64,000 nucleotides of DNA from Perspicuibacillus lycopersici (GCF_025660475.1 NZ_JAOUSF010000004.1:124001-188000), one strand, 5' to 3'; shown: positions 26,448 to 35,829, counted from the first letter of the stretch. Numbers and translations are program-made. The notes: generated by a model not told the origin, from the letters alone.

Positions 26448-27464
26448 TCACTCGCTCGATTTGGTATGTATGCCTTCATATACGGTAAAAGCATCGCTAA
26501 TATTATATTGCTCGGTTTGGTTATTCCCTTGTGCACCAGCGGTAACGAGTATGTAAGTTTCACCATCTATGGAGGCAAGGCTAGCTAAACATAAACCAGC
26601 TTCATCTGTAAAACCTGTTTTTCCGCCAAGAATTTCACCATTAGTAAGCATTGGCTCGTCCATTTTATTAAACATCGTATTGTATACGGTAATGCCATCG
26701 GGATGTAAATTTGTTCCTGCTGTTGTATATGATTTACTTGTAAAAATGGTCTTAAAGGTTTCGTTTTCTAACGCATATTGTAATAGGATCGAGATATCCT
26801 TTGCAGTGGAATAATGATTCGGATCATGGAGACCTGTTGTATTGGTAAAATTCGTGTTCTCCATACCTAGTGCTTCTGCTTTATCATTCATTAATTTTAC
26901 AAATTCTTCTTCAGAACCTGCTACATAGTTAGCTAACCCGATTGCTGCATCTGCACCAGAAGGTAAGAGTGTCCCATATAGTAAATCCTCTGCAGATACT
27001 TCTTCATTCGGCATAAAGCCTGCTAGAGAAGCATTCTCTGCATATAAATAAGGGAACATATCTGGTGATAATGAAATAGATGTTTGTAAATCAGGTATAT
27101 TTTCAATTGCGATAATGGCCGTCATGATTTTCGTAAGAGAAGCAGGGTACATTGTCTCTTCACTATTTTTTTCATATAAAACCTCATGATTATCGACATG
27201 CACTAGCATGGCATAAGGACTATACAATTGAATAGACGAATCTTCAATAACTTGTTTCGGTTCAGGCTGCTCTTGAGGTATCGATTGGGAAGCGACACTA
27301 GCTGCTTGTTCTTCGTTTGTATCTCCAGACTCAACAGTGGTTGGAACAGGAGGATTATCTTCTGCAGTATTTTCTTTTTCTGGCAGTAGTTGTCCATTGT
27401 TAAGGCCAATATAAAGAATAATCATTCCTAAAAAGACAGCAAGCAGAAATCCGGTTTTTTTCAT
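26448..27464 (-). CDS. D-alanyl-D-alanine carboxypeptidase (S11, PBP5/DacF-like)
   Basis: The 338-residue protein has an N-terminal membrane anchor or signal (about 5-22), a disordered Glu/Pro/Gln linker (about 30-75), and an S11 penicillin-binding domain. The nucleophile motif is SLTK (Ser109-Lys112) and the third motif is KTG (282-284). The middle motif reads S169-G-A rather than the usual S-x-N. Members trim the last D-Ala from peptidoglycan stem peptides outside the membrane. The frame extends upstream to 27704, but ATG at 27464 has GGAG 7 nt before it and starts a proper signal sequence. There is no C-terminal amphipathic helix of the PBP5 type. Confidence 0.88.
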   Translation of the reverse strand: MKKTGFLLAVFLGMIILYIGLNNGQLLPEKENTAEDNPPVPTTVESGDTNEEQAASVASQSIPQEQPEPKQVIEDSSIQLYSPYAMLVHVDNHEVLYEKNSEETMYPASLTKIMTAIIAIENIPDLQTSISLSPDMFPYLYAENASLAGFMPNEEVSAEDLLYGTLLPSGADAAIGLANYVAGSEEEFVKLMNDKAEALGMENTNFTNTTGLHDPNHYSTAKDISILLQYALENETFKTIFTSKSYTTAGTNLHPDGITVYNTMFNKMDEPMLTNGEILGGKTGFTDEAGLCLASLASIDGETYILVTAGAQGNNQTEQYNISDAFTVYEGIHTKSSE

Positions 27465-27929
27465 AAAGTAACTCCTTTCTATATTTTCTATTAAAGCATA
27501 GGTGGGGAAATTTTTAAAAGGTAAGCGTTTCAAAAAAATAAGAAAAGAAAATAAAATAATGATTGGTGTTTGTATCGACAGGAAAAAGTATACTATAGAA
27601 TATAGCGGTTGGAGTAACGTGCGCAGAAAGAACAGTGAGCAAGTGGAAGCAAGTCTTCCTGTATACCGGATGATATAAGCTTTTTCTTTATCAATAAATA
27701 ACAATAATCATTGGAATACAGAAAAACAAAAAAATAGGACTGTTTACTATAGGATTGTTGTTATTTCATGGGATAGTTTATTAAAGCGAAGCACATGTAT
27801 TCAGTCTCTTGGTCTTTTTAGAAAAAGCAATAATCTATACGAAAACCAAACAAAAATTAAAAAAGCCGTATCTTTTTCTTTCAGATATTCGTTATAAAGT
27901 TGAGAGGTTTTTTTTAAGGAGTGGGTGGA
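27465..27929. other. Intergenic region between divergent dac and sigma factor genes
   Basis: This 465-bp gap holds no supported gene; frames reaching into it are extensions of the neighbours without ribosome sites. AT-rich promoter-like stretches occur, for example TATACTATAGAATATAG near 27590, but no hexamer pair with good spacing could be assigned. No RNA element was recognised. Confidence 0.4.
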
Positions 27930-28622
27930 ATGGTTTCTTCAAATGGTGCTGTTGGATTGGATTGGGAAATGTTGGAGGAGGAAAATGTAAAGCAGCTGTA
28001 TAATAGGCTGTTTAAGTATGCTTTGTTTCTAGTGAGGAACAAATGGGAAGCAGATGATTTAGTGCAAGATGTCATTATAAAAGCCATTCGGTCATATCAT
28101 ATATCCGAATGGAGTAGTCCGCTTTTACACAAAATTGCGTATCATCAATGGATCGACAACATGAGGAAAAGAAAGTATGAGGTAACTGCTAATACTGCTG
28201 ATGTAAACGAAATGGTCATCTCCAATCATATTGATGAACTATTGGATATGGTCGGATTACTAATGACTAATTTAACGCCAAGGCAAGCAGTAATTTATGT
28301 ATTAAAAGAGGCGTTTCTATATCAAGCGAAGGAAATCGCTGTCCATATGAATATGACCGAAATGGCTGTTAAATCATTACTTCATCGTGCAAAACGCCGC
28401 TTGGAAAAAAATAACAATTCGCATACGGTAGAATCGTTTTGGACAGAGGATGAAAAGGAAAGAGTTTCACAGTCCATTTATCAATCACTCCAACAGGATG
28501 ATCCGCAAATTTTATTAGAAGGATGTTCATACATTACTACTATTGCGATCATGCCTAAGCAAGCAGCAGTGCCATCTAATGCTAATCATTCGACCACCTC
28601 TCCATACTGTATGGCTGCCTAA
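27930..28622 (+). CDS. ECF-type RNA polymerase sigma factor with C-terminal extension
   Basis: About 230 residues. Region 2 is visible at about 18-75 ([20 protein letters not shown] then [15 protein letters not shown], followed by [17 protein letters not shown]). Region 4 is at about 105-160 ([20 protein letters not shown] then [20 protein letters not shown]). About 65 further residues follow, with no recognised domain, ending [12 protein letters not shown]. No anti-sigma gene adjoins it. ATG at 27930 lies 8 nt after AAGGAG. clpP follows after 14 nt. Confidence 0.85.
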   Translation: MVSSNGAVGLDWEMLEEENVKQLYNRLFKYALFLVRNKWEADDLVQDVIIKAIRSYHISEWSSPLLHKIAYHQWIDNMRKRKYEVTANTADVNEMVISNHIDELLDMVGLLMTNLTPRQAVIYVLKEAFLYQAKEIAVHMNMTEMAVKSLLHRAKRRLEKNNNSHTVESFWTEDEKERVSQSIYQSLQQDDPQILLEGCSYITTIAIMPKQAAVPSNANHSTTSPYCMAA

Positions 28623-28636
28623 AGGAGGAAAAGGAT

Positions 28637-29233
28637 ATGAGTGTAATTCCATATGTAATAGAACAATCGAATCGTGGGGAGCGATCCTATGATATTTATT
28701 CACGATTACTAAAGGACCGGATTATTTTTATTGGAGATGAAATTAATGATCAGGTTGCTAATAGCGTAATTGCCCAGTTGTTATTTTTAGAGGCAGATAA
28801 TCCAGAAAAAGATATTTCTATTTATATTAATAGTCCAGGTGGGTCAATTTCAGCAGGATTTGCGATTTTTGATACGATGGAGCATATTAAACCAGATGTA
28901 AGTACGATTTGCGTAGGAATGGCAGCGTCTTTTGGTGCGATGCTATTATTGGCAGGAGCAAAAGGAAAACGATATGCACTTCCAAATAGTGAGGTCATGA
29001 TTCACCAGCCACTTGGCGGAGTACAAGGTCAAGCAACAGAAATTGAAATATCCGCGAGAAGAATATTAAAATCGCGGGAGCATATTAACAAAATAATTGC
29101 GGAACGCACCGGTCAGTCAGTGGAAAAGGTTGCAAAGGACACGGATCGTGATTATTTTATGAGTGCTCAAGAGGCATTGGAATATGGAATTATCGACAAA
29201 ATTATTACGAGAGATACCACCGAAGAAAAATGA
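28637..29233 (+). CDS. clpP: ATP-dependent Clp protease proteolytic subunit (ClpP, probable second paralogue)
   Basis: The 198-residue protein has the full ClpP catalytic triad: Ser98 in GMAASFGAM, His123 in MIHQPLGG and Asp172 in DTDRDYF. The N-terminus [22 protein letters not shown] is standard for binding ClpX/ClpC. The sequence differs from housekeeping ClpP at sites that are usually fixed ([13 protein letters not shown] instead of SMGAFLLAAGEKG). Together with its place directly behind a sigma-factor gene, this suggests a specialised paralogue rather than the main ClpP. It has a very strong ribosome site, AAAGGAGG, in the 14-nt gap. Confidence 0.9.
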   Translation: MSVIPYVIEQSNRGERSYDIYSRLLKDRIIFIGDEINDQVANSVIAQLLFLEADNPEKDISIYINSPGGSISAGFAIFDTMEHIKPDVSTICVGMAASFGAMLLLAGAKGKRYALPNSEVMIHQPLGGVQGQATEIEISARRILKSREHINKIIAERTGQSVEKVAKDTDRDYFMSAQEALEYGIIDKIITRDTTEEK

Positions 29234-29297
29234 AGAAAAGCAAAGCGGAAACGACTTAGTTGTTTTATTAATCCTTTAATATCATGACCTGTAAATA

Positions 29298-29351
29298 AAG
29301 CCAAACATCATCAAAGGCAATTTTACTTGAGTTGATGTGTTTGGCTTTAAA
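29298..29351. terminator. Bidirectional intrinsic terminator
   Basis: AAAGCCAAACAtCATCAA pairs with TTGATGTGTTTGGCTTT around a loop of about 17 nt; it lies between converging clpP and the nitroreductase gene. Confidence 0.8.
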
Positions 29352-29356
29352 ATTGT

Positions 29357-29923
29357 TTATTTAAACCAAATGGTTTTTTCTTCCGATGGAATGCGAGATC
29401 CATTAATTTCAAAAGATTTTTTCGGATAACCGACATAAACGAAGCCAACAATTTTATCATTGTCTTCTAACTGAAGATATGCTTTTAATTCAGGCTCATG
29501 TGCAATATCACCGGTACGTACAATTGTAGCTAATCCTTTATCTGTTGCCGTTAATAATAGGTTTTGTAAGGCACAGCCAGAAGCGACGATTTCTTCGATT
29601 TCAGGAACCTTCCCAGAAGGACTAACGGCCATAACGATGATGACAGGTGCTCTAAGGGGTCCCTTTCGCACCTTTTCAATTTTTTTTGCTGCATCTTCTT
29701 CACTTAAGTCCTTCGTATTTGCTGCTGTAATTCGAGCCATTTCCTCACCTAATTTTTCGCGTCCAACCCCAGTAACGACACGGAATTTCCAAGGCTCTGT
29801 TTTTTTATGGTTTGGTGCCCATGTTGCTGCATCCAATAATGCTTGAATAACGTCATCTGGAACAGGCGTGTCCTCCACCGCCCCAATCGAACGACGTGCC
29901 TTAATTAACTCACTTATTTCCAT
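29357..29923 (-). CDS. Nitroreductase-family FMN oxidoreductase
   Basis: A 188-residue nitroreductase-fold protein similar in size to YdjA/YfhC. The FMN-contacting start ELIKARRSIG, WAPNHKKTEPWKFRVVTG (a family signature), VASGCALQNLLLTATDKGL and VGFVYVGYPKKS are all present. It probably reduces nitroaromatics or related compounds with NAD(P)H, but the natural substrate is unknown. The gene is monocistronic. Confidence 0.88.
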   Translation of the reverse strand: MEISELIKARRSIGAVEDTPVPDDVIQALLDAATWAPNHKKTEPWKFRVVTGVGREKLGEEMARITAANTKDLSEEDAAKKIEKVRKGPLRAPVIIVMAVSPSGKVPEIEEIVASGCALQNLLLTATDKGLATIVRTGDIAHEPELKAYLQLEDNDKIVGFVYVGYPKKSFEINGSRIPSEEKTIWFK

Positions 29924-30121
29924 ATTACCTATCCCCCTTTATTAACATTATAACTATCATAACATAGGAATCTAGTGGTATTAATCGTAACATATATAAT
30001 TGTATGCGACTCCTAAATAAATTCATGAATTCCGATAGTAGGAATTGAAAATATGTACGAGTTAGTAAAATTATGCTGTTAACGCAAAAAGAAGGAAATG
30101 GGAGAAAAAATAATAAACAAA

Positions 30122-30163
30122 AGAAGAGGTGATTTTTCCAAAGAGGGGAAAATCTCTTTTTCT
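30122..30163 (+). terminator. Possible intrinsic terminator without an upstream gene
   Basis: ATTTTTCC pairs with GGGGAAAAT (one bulge) and the hairpin runs into CTCTTTTTCTTT. No plus-strand gene ends nearby, so it either closes an unseen short transcript or is chance AT-rich structure. Confidence 0.35.
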
Positions 30164-30213
30164 TTGTCAAAGGATCCGAAAAAATTACCAGAGCGTAAAG
30201 GATAGTAAAATTA

Positions 30214-30242
30214 TTTACACTTTCGGACAAATATAGTTTAAT
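30214..30242 (+). promoter_or_regulatory. Probable SigA-type promoter of the agmatine operon
   Basis: TTTACA (30214-30219) and TTTAAT (30237-30242) are separated by 17 nt and lie about 120 bp before aguA. Confidence 0.5.
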
Positions 30243-30361
30243 AGCATTTAGAGTCTATTTTGCTAACGATTAACAAAGTAGAATCCATAATAATTGATGG
30301 CTTTTTCGTTGATGATAAATATAAATAGAAAAAACTACTTAATAATAAGAGGTGTAAACAG

Positions 30362-31387
30362 ATGCAGAACAAATTACATCCCTTCATGCCTGCAGAGTGG
30401 GAAACACATGAACGAACATTTATTTCTTGGCCGGTAAAGGATTCGTTAGTTTGGCCAGAAAATTATCAAGAAGTATGTGTAGGATATGCGAATGTAGCAA
30501 AGGCAATTGCGGAATTTGAACCGATTACGGTAATTGTAAATGAAGATACAAAAGAGCTAGCGGCATCCTTATGTGGAGATAAGGTTGAATTATTAACCAT
30601 TCCTCACAATGATGCTTGGTTCCGAGATAATGGTCCAACATTTGTTTGGGATGAAAATAAACAGCTTTCGGCAATTAATTGGAAATTTAATGCATGGGGT
30701 GAAAAATACACCCCTTATCATTTAGATGATGAAGTAGCGCCGAAGCTTTTAGATTTCCTAAATATTGCTCGCATTGATTCCTCCATTGTGTTAGAGGGCG
30801 GATCCATTCATGTTGATGGTGAGGGGACTTTGTTAACAACAGAGGAATGCTTGTTAAATCCAAATCGTAATCCGCATTTGACAAGAGAGGAAATCGAACA
30901 AGAAGTAAAAAGCAAGTTGAATGTATCGACAATCATTTGGTTGAAGCGTGGATTGTCAGGTGATGAAACAGATGGTCATGTCGATAATGTAGCCTGTTTT
31001 GCAGCACCTGGAAAGGTTATTATTCAAGTATGTAATGATCCAACCGATCCGAATTATGAAATTACAAGAGAAAATTTGGATATTTTGCGTAATGCAACAG
31101 ATGCTAAAGGAAGAAAGTTAGAAATTATTGAAATTCCACAGGCACCTGTACGAATGTATCGCGATGAGCGATTGACGTTAAGCTATATAAATTTTTATTT
31201 TGTGAATAACGGAATTATTTTACCTGTCTTTGGTGGCGAGGCGATAGAAACCGATAAACAAGCAGAAATGATTTTGCAAAAGGTATTCCCTGAGCGTAAA
31301 ATTGTTCCTGTAGATGGAATGCCGCTTATTAAAGAGGGCGGAAATGTTCATTGTATAACACAACAAATGCCAAAAGGGATTCGATAG
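30362..31387 (+). CDS. aguA: Agmatine deiminase
   Basis: A 341-residue member of the peptidyl-arginine-deiminase-like family that turns agmatine into N-carbamoylputrescine and ammonia. It opens with MPAEWETHERTFISWP. Active-site segments are IPHNDAWFRDNGPTFV, LSGDETDGHVDNVACF (acid and His) and KEGGNVHCITQQMPKG, whose Cys is the nucleophile. AGAGGTG precedes ATG. The next gene, 11 nt downstream, encodes the following enzyme in the pathway. Confidence 0.95.
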   Translation: MQNKLHPFMPAEWETHERTFISWPVKDSLVWPENYQEVCVGYANVAKAIAEFEPITVIVNEDTKELAASLCGDKVELLTIPHNDAWFRDNGPTFVWDENKQLSAINWKFNAWGEKYTPYHLDDEVAPKLLDFLNIARIDSSIVLEGGSIHVDGEGTLLTTEECLLNPNRNPHLTREEIEQEVKSKLNVSTIIWLKRGLSGDETDGHVDNVACFAAPGKVIIQVCNDPTDPNYEITRENLDILRNATDAKGRKLEIIEIPQAPVRMYRDERLTLSYINFYFVNNGIILPVFGGEAIETDKQAEMILQKVFPERKIVPVDGMPLIKEGGNVHCITQQMPKGIR

Positions 31388-31398
31388 GAGGTTAGTGC

Positions 31399-32274
31399 AT
31401 GCGTAAAGTAACTGTTGCAGCAACACAAATGAGCTGCTCAAATAATATAGAAGAGAATATTCAAAATGCAGATCGTCTCGTAAGGAAGGCTGCTGCCCAA
31501 GGAGCGCAAATTATTTTAATTCAGGAGCTATTTGAGACATTATATTTTTGCCAAAAAGAAAAACCGGAATATTATAATTTAGCGACAGAGGTAGAAGAGA
31601 ACAAAGCAATTAATCACTTTAAAAAAGTAGCAAAAGAATTACAAGTAGTACTTCCTATTAGCTTTTATGAGCGCAAAAATAATGCACGCTACAATTCCTT
31701 AGCTGTAATTGATGCGGATGGCGAGGTATTAGGTGTATATCGTAAAAGCCATATTCCTGATGGTCCAGGCTATGAGGAAAAATATTATTTCAATCCTGGA
31801 GACACTGGCTTTAAGGTGTGGAAAACGAAATACGGAAAAATTGGCGTTGGAATTTGCTGGGATCAATGGTATCCAGAAGCCGCAAGAGTTATGGCATTAA
31901 TGGGAGCGGAAATTTTATTTTATCCAACCGCGATTGGTTCAGAACCGGAAAATGCTTCTATCGATTCAAAGGATCATTGGCAACGTTGTATGATTGGACA
32001 TGCTGCATGTAATTTAGTTCCGGTTGTTGCCTCGAACCGAATCGGAAAAGAAGTAATCGATGGCTCGGAAATTAATTTTTATGGCTCCTCTTTCATTGCA
32101 AATGCAACTGGCGAAGTAATCGTTGAAGCTAATCGTACAGACGAGGACGTGTTAGTAGCAGAGTTCGATTTATCCGCATTAGAAGACCAACGAATCGAGT
32201 GGGGAATCTTCCGCGACCGCCGCCCAGAACTATACAAGGCAATTTTAACGTATGATGGTGTAGTAAAAGAATAA
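31399..32274 (+). CDS. aguB: N-carbamoylputrescine amidase
   Basis: A 291-residue nitrilase-superfamily amidase that converts N-carbamoylputrescine to putrescine, carbon dioxide and ammonia. The triad is Glu in LIQELFETLYF, Lys in YRKSHIPDGPGY and Cys in VGICWDQWYPEAAR, each in the AguB-specific context. AGGAGG precedes ATG. It is co-transcribed with aguA and completes agmatine-to-putrescine conversion. No arginine decarboxylase gene is in the window. Confidence 0.95.
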   Translation: MRKVTVAATQMSCSNNIEENIQNADRLVRKAAAQGAQIILIQELFETLYFCQKEKPEYYNLATEVEENKAINHFKKVAKELQVVLPISFYERKNNARYNSLAVIDADGEVLGVYRKSHIPDGPGYEEKYYFNPGDTGFKVWKTKYGKIGVGICWDQWYPEAARVMALMGAEILFYPTAIGSEPENASIDSKDHWQRCMIGHAACNLVPVVASNRIGKEVIDGSEINFYGSSFIANATGEVIVEANRTDEDVLVAEFDLSALEDQRIEWGIFRDRRPELYKAILTYDGVVKE

Positions 32275-32292
32275 ACGGTACAATTGAAAATT

Positions 32293-32328
32293 AAGGCACT
32301 TCTCAAAACATGAGAAGTGCCTTTTTTT
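32293..32328 (+). terminator. Intrinsic terminator after aguAB
   Basis: AAGGCACTTCTC pairs with GAGAAGTGCCTT around a 7-nt loop, with a run of T. Confidence 0.9.
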
Positions 32329-32367
32329 ATGCTGTATCCTTAGAAAATACAGACAGCCCAATAACCT

Positions 32368-33876
32368 TTATTTCCTTTTCGGATGAAAATGCCGGTTTAT
32401 TTCTTTCATCTCCTTATTTAAAGATTTCAGTAAACTAATCGTCATTAAAATGATGATTACAGAAAAAGGAAGAGCTGCAATAATCATTGCGTTTTGTAGT
32501 GCCATTAGCCCGCCGGAATATAGTAACACTAATGCTATGGCGGTAAGTAAAATTCCCCAAAGTACTTTCATTTGATTCGAAGGATTCGGTGAACCATTCG
32601 TACTCATCATTGCTAGCACATAAGTACCGGAATCCGCAGAAGTAATAAAGAAGGTCATTACTAAAATGATCGCCAAAATGGACAATAGTGTACCTAAAGG
32701 ATAATTTGCAAAAACACCGAATAAGGATTGCTCTAATGGTAATTCAGAAATCTTTGCTACTCCTTCAGATTCAAGTGCAATCGCAGAGCCACCAAAGGTT
32801 GCGAACCAGAAAAAGCCGATTATGGATGGTAATAACAATACGCAAAGGATAAATTCCCGAATTGTACGGCCTTTGGAAACACGTGCAATAAAGATGCCGA
32901 CAAATGGTGACCATGCAATCCACCATGCCCAATAAAAAATGGTCCATGTATTAATCCATGTCCGATTTTCTTCATCCAATGGCGATAAGCGAAAACTCAT
33001 CCTTAATAAATCCTGTAAGTAATTCCCGATTGTATCAGTAAACAAGTTTAAAATAAGTAGGGATGGGCCGACAATAAACATGATCGCAAGCAATAAAAAT
33101 GCGAGCCCCATATTCGTATTACTTAAAATTTTTATTCCTTTTCCTAGTCCAGATAATGCGGAGAAAATAAATAGCACGGTAACAATCACAATAATGATCA
33201 ACTGAACCAAGAAATTTGATGGAATATCAAATAGATAGGAAAGTCCTCCATTTATTTGCGCTGCTCCAAAGCCAAGGGTGGTAGCTACACCGAATACAGT
33301 GGAAAGAACGCCGATAATATCGATTACCTTCCCTATCTTTCCATTTACCTTGGAACCGAAAATTGGTCGTAAGGTAGAACTGATAGTGACGGGCTCATTC
33401 TTTCTAAAAATATAATAGGCGAGTATTAATGCAACAATCCCATATATTGCCCACGCATGAAATCCCCAGTGGAAAAAGGTGAAACGAAGTGCGTCCTTAA
33501 TTCCTTGCTTCGTGCCTTCCTCTCCAGTTGGTGAACTAATCGCAAAGTGGCTAATAGGTTCTGCAGATCCGTAAAATACAAGACCAATTCCCATCCCTGC
33601 ACTGAACAACATGGCAATCCATGTAGCACGAGAAAAATCAGGTTTATCCTCTTGCTTCCCTAGTTTTATCCGTCCAACCGGTGTAATAAATAGATAGAAG
33701 CAAACTAAAAGGAAAATGGTCACGATAATAAGATAATACCAACCAAAGGCGCTAGAAATAAAAGCCTGGATGTTGGCGGTAACTTCTTCGAGCAGATGGG
33801 GGGCAATAATTCCAAAAGCCACGAGAATAATTAATAGGATTGCTGAAACGTTAAAAACGGTAGACAGCTTTTTCAC
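32368..33876 (-). CDS. BCCT-family transporter (glycine betaine/choline type, OpuD/BetL-like)
   Basis: A 502-residue protein with twelve hydrophobic helices. The BCCT signature SAGMGIGLVFYGSAEPISHF is present. The trimethylammonium-binding aromatic box in helix VIII is visible as IFYWAWWIAWSPFVGIFIARVSKGRTIREF (split), and FITSADSGTYVLAMM follows. Such transporters take up glycine betaine, carnitine or choline, mostly for osmoprotection, which fits a soil or salt-tolerant Bacillaceae. The exact substrate is not decided. It is monocistronic. Confidence 0.92.
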   Translation of the reverse strand: MKKLSTVFNVSAILLIILVAFGIIAPHLLEEVTANIQAFISSAFGWYYLIIVTIFLLVCFYLFITPVGRIKLGKQEDKPDFSRATWIAMLFSAGMGIGLVFYGSAEPISHFAISSPTGEEGTKQGIKDALRFTFFHWGFHAWAIYGIVALILAYYIFRKNEPVTISSTLRPIFGSKVNGKIGKVIDIIGVLSTVFGVATTLGFGAAQINGGLSYLFDIPSNFLVQLIIIVIVTVLFIFSALSGLGKGIKILSNTNMGLAFLLLAIMFIVGPSLLILNLFTDTIGNYLQDLLRMSFRLSPLDEENRTWINTWTIFYWAWWIAWSPFVGIFIARVSKGRTIREFILCVLLLPSIIGFFWFATFGGSAIALESEGVAKISELPLEQSLFGVFANYPLGTLLSILAIILVMTFFITSADSGTYVLAMMSTNGSPNPSNQMKVLWGILLTAIALVLLYSGGLMALQNAMIIAALPFSVIIILMTISLLKSLNKEMKEINRHFHPKRK

Positions 33877-33996
33877 TAGTCGTAAACTCCTTACTATAAT
33901 TTGCTTTTCTGATGAACTTACGAATTCACCCGATCCTTTTTAGTATGACTATTTTCGAAGCTATTACTCATATAAAAGTTTACCTGGACTACATAT

Positions 33997-34028
33997 GAAA
34001 AAAACAACTACAAATTAATGTAGTTGTT
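33997..34028 (-). terminator. Intrinsic terminator on the minus strand
   Basis: AACAACTACA pairs with TGTAGTTGTT around a 6-nt loop, and on the minus strand runs into TTTTTTTC. It closes the 34049 gene. Confidence 0.85.
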
Positions 34029-34048
34029 CAGATTTTTGTTTCCTGTAA

Positions 34049-34441
34049 TTATTTTTTTTTAAAGGGAAAGATATGCAACACAGCCAGTAATAAATATAGC
34101 AATCCATTACAAAGGAAAATGTTTTCAAAAAAATTCCCTAAGCTGCCCAAAGTGGAAATGGTTATATAACAAATCCCGATCACTATACAGTGGATAATAA
34201 AAAGTACCCTCGTAATTTTTTGAAGTGATTTAAAGGTACATATAAAGGTAAAAATACAGCTAATAAATATAATGATAATCGGAATGAAAATCAATATTTC
34301 AAACGTGGCAGGGGTGCTGGAATTTAATGCCCTGCTTAATGATGTTCCTATCCAAATAAAATATCCGAGTCCGCATGCGATTAAAAAAGAAATGAGGCAA
34401 GCGAGGAGGCCGACGATTTGAATAATAATTTTATTCTTCAT
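34049..34441 (-). CDS. Four-helix membrane protein of unknown function
   Basis: A 130-residue, almost wholly hydrophobic protein with four predicted transmembrane helices (about 7-30, 48-68, 78-97 and 103-125) and a basic end FPFKKK. No family is recognised and no conserved polar motif is seen. The gene is followed by its own terminator. It overlaps no other frame with a better claim. Confidence 0.55.
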   Translation of the reverse strand: MKNKIIIQIVGLLACLISFLIACGLGYFIWIGTSLSRALNSSTPATFEILIFIPIIIIFISCIFTFICTFKSLQKITRVLFIIHCIVIGICYITISTLGSLGNFFENIFLCNGLLYLLLAVLHIFPFKKK

Positions 34442-34525
34442 TACGTTTTCACCAACTTAAATTATTTCCATAACAAGGAAATAGGATATAGCAAATATTT
34501 TAATGAAAATAATAGGAAAAATCCA

Positions 34526-34996
34526 TTAGCTAGTTGCAAGAAATTTTTTCACTTGGTTTATGTGATGGGTATCGTGGTCAATAAAATCTTCTATGTAAGA
34601 GTAAGCTGAGAATTTGTTGCCGTCCCCAACGATATGTTCTTTGAAAAATTCTTCATCTGATAGGTATTTTAAATGGCTAACTATTTTTGCACGGTAATAA
34701 ATGGCCATATCGCAAATTTCCTGTTTGCTTTTTCCTTTCGCATAAATTACTGCATTTTTATTAAATTGATCGAAATCTAAATGTTTGACAGTAACAGGAT
34801 GCTGATCGACGATTTTTATTATCGCTTCTTCTAAAAAATATTTATCCCAAAGCATTATATGTGCAATAATGTCTCTTGTTGTCCATTTTCCCTCTTGGAT
34901 AGGTGTCAGCCATCTTTTTTCATCTAATGCTGCTAGCGACTGAACAAAGGAAATTAATGTAGAAAAATCATTTATTAATTGCTCTTTGCTTTGCAA
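34526..34996 (-). CDS. DinB-like four-helix-bundle protein
   Basis: A 156-residue helical protein with DinB-superfamily landmarks: WTTRDIIAHIMLWDKYFLEE (first His) and FIDHDTHHINQVKKFL at the C-terminus (HxxxH-like pair). TTG at 34996 follows AAGGAGGG by about 9 nt. It is distinct from the DinB-like protein at 25796. Members are metal-binding and usually uncharacterised. Confidence 0.75.
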   Translation of the reverse strand: MQSKEQLINDFSTLISFVQSLAALDEKRWLTPIQEGKWTTRDIIAHIMLWDKYFLEEAIIKIVDQHPVTVKHLDFDQFNKNAVIYAKGKSKQEICDMAIYYRAKIVSHLKYLSDEEFFKEHIVGDGNKFSAYSYIEDFIDHDTHHINQVKKFLATS

Positions 34997-35215
34997 AAAC
35001 CTTTCCCTCCTTATACGAAAGCATGTATTCGATAGTCTTGTTGAATCTCGTGATGGATGTCAGAGAAAAAAATGTTTGTGACGGGTTCATTATTCTGACT
35101 AATTCCAGTATACTTATAGACATCAAAAATTTAAATCAAAATTTCAATTCCTGAAGAAATAATATGCAAATATCTTTTGTAAATAGGGAAATGATGGTAG
35201 TAAGGATGGTAGTAA

Positions 35216-35821
35216 ATGAGTGCAATTGAATCTTATCTTTTGGATATGCTTCCCTATATGGTATTAGCATTGCCATTGGTAGTTATTGGCAGGGTAATCC
35301 TCGTTCGATGGAGAAAATATCGAGGAGTGAAATCGAGCTTTTTACACGAGGTTGGATTTATTATACTTTGTCTTTATTTAGTTGGACTTGCCTCGCAAAC
35401 AATATTTTCCGAGTTGATTATTGAGGACGGAAAGCTTACATTTGATTTCCGAGATGTAGAAGAAGATAGAATTAATTTAACCCCTCTCCATAAAATAGCG
35501 GAAACCAGTTATTTTATTGAAAATGGCAATAATAATTATTTACTGATTGAGGTATTTGGAAATATTGGCATTTTCATTCCGATGGGCTTTATATTACCAT
35601 TGCTTTGGAAAAGATTTGAAAAATTAATTCCTGCAGTCGGTACTTGTCTTGGACTATCGATTTTAATCGAAGTGACGCAGCTCTTTTTACCGAGAGCAAC
35701 AGATATTGATGATGTTATTATGAATACCCTTGGTGGATTAATCGGCTTTATTCTCTATAAGATTGGCAAGAAAATGGCGAGCAACAGTTTTTCTAGCTAT
35801 CGGAAGCAGGAAGCCCGCTAA
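35216..35821 (+). CDS. VanZ-family membrane protein
   Basis: The 201-residue protein has four to five hydrophobic helices and the VanZ core: RINLTPLHKI, VFGNIGIFIPMGFILPLLW, ILIEVTQLFLPRATDIDDVIMNTLGG (split) and GFILYKIG. VanZ-like proteins are widespread in Firmicutes, where some give low-level teicoplanin resistance; the core role is unclear. AAGGAT is a weak ribosome site before ATG. Confidence 0.88.
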   Translation: MSAIESYLLDMLPYMVLALPLVVIGRVILVRWRKYRGVKSSFLHEVGFIILCLYLVGLASQTIFSELIIEDGKLTFDFRDVEEDRINLTPLHKIAETSYFIENGNNNYLLIEVFGNIGIFIPMGFILPLLWKRFEKLIPAVGTCLGLSILIEVTQLFLPRATDIDDVIMNTLGGLIGFILYKIGKKMASNSFSSYRKQEAR

Positions 35822-35829
35822 ACAATGGA

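Noticed and set aside
27465..27704. Upstream extension of the D,D-carboxypeptidase frame
   Set aside because: The downstream ATG at 27464 has a proper ribosome site and begins a signal sequence; the extension lacks both.
29925..30230. 101-residue minus-strand frame
   Set aside because: No ribosome site or family features; it overlaps the promoter region of the agmatine operon.
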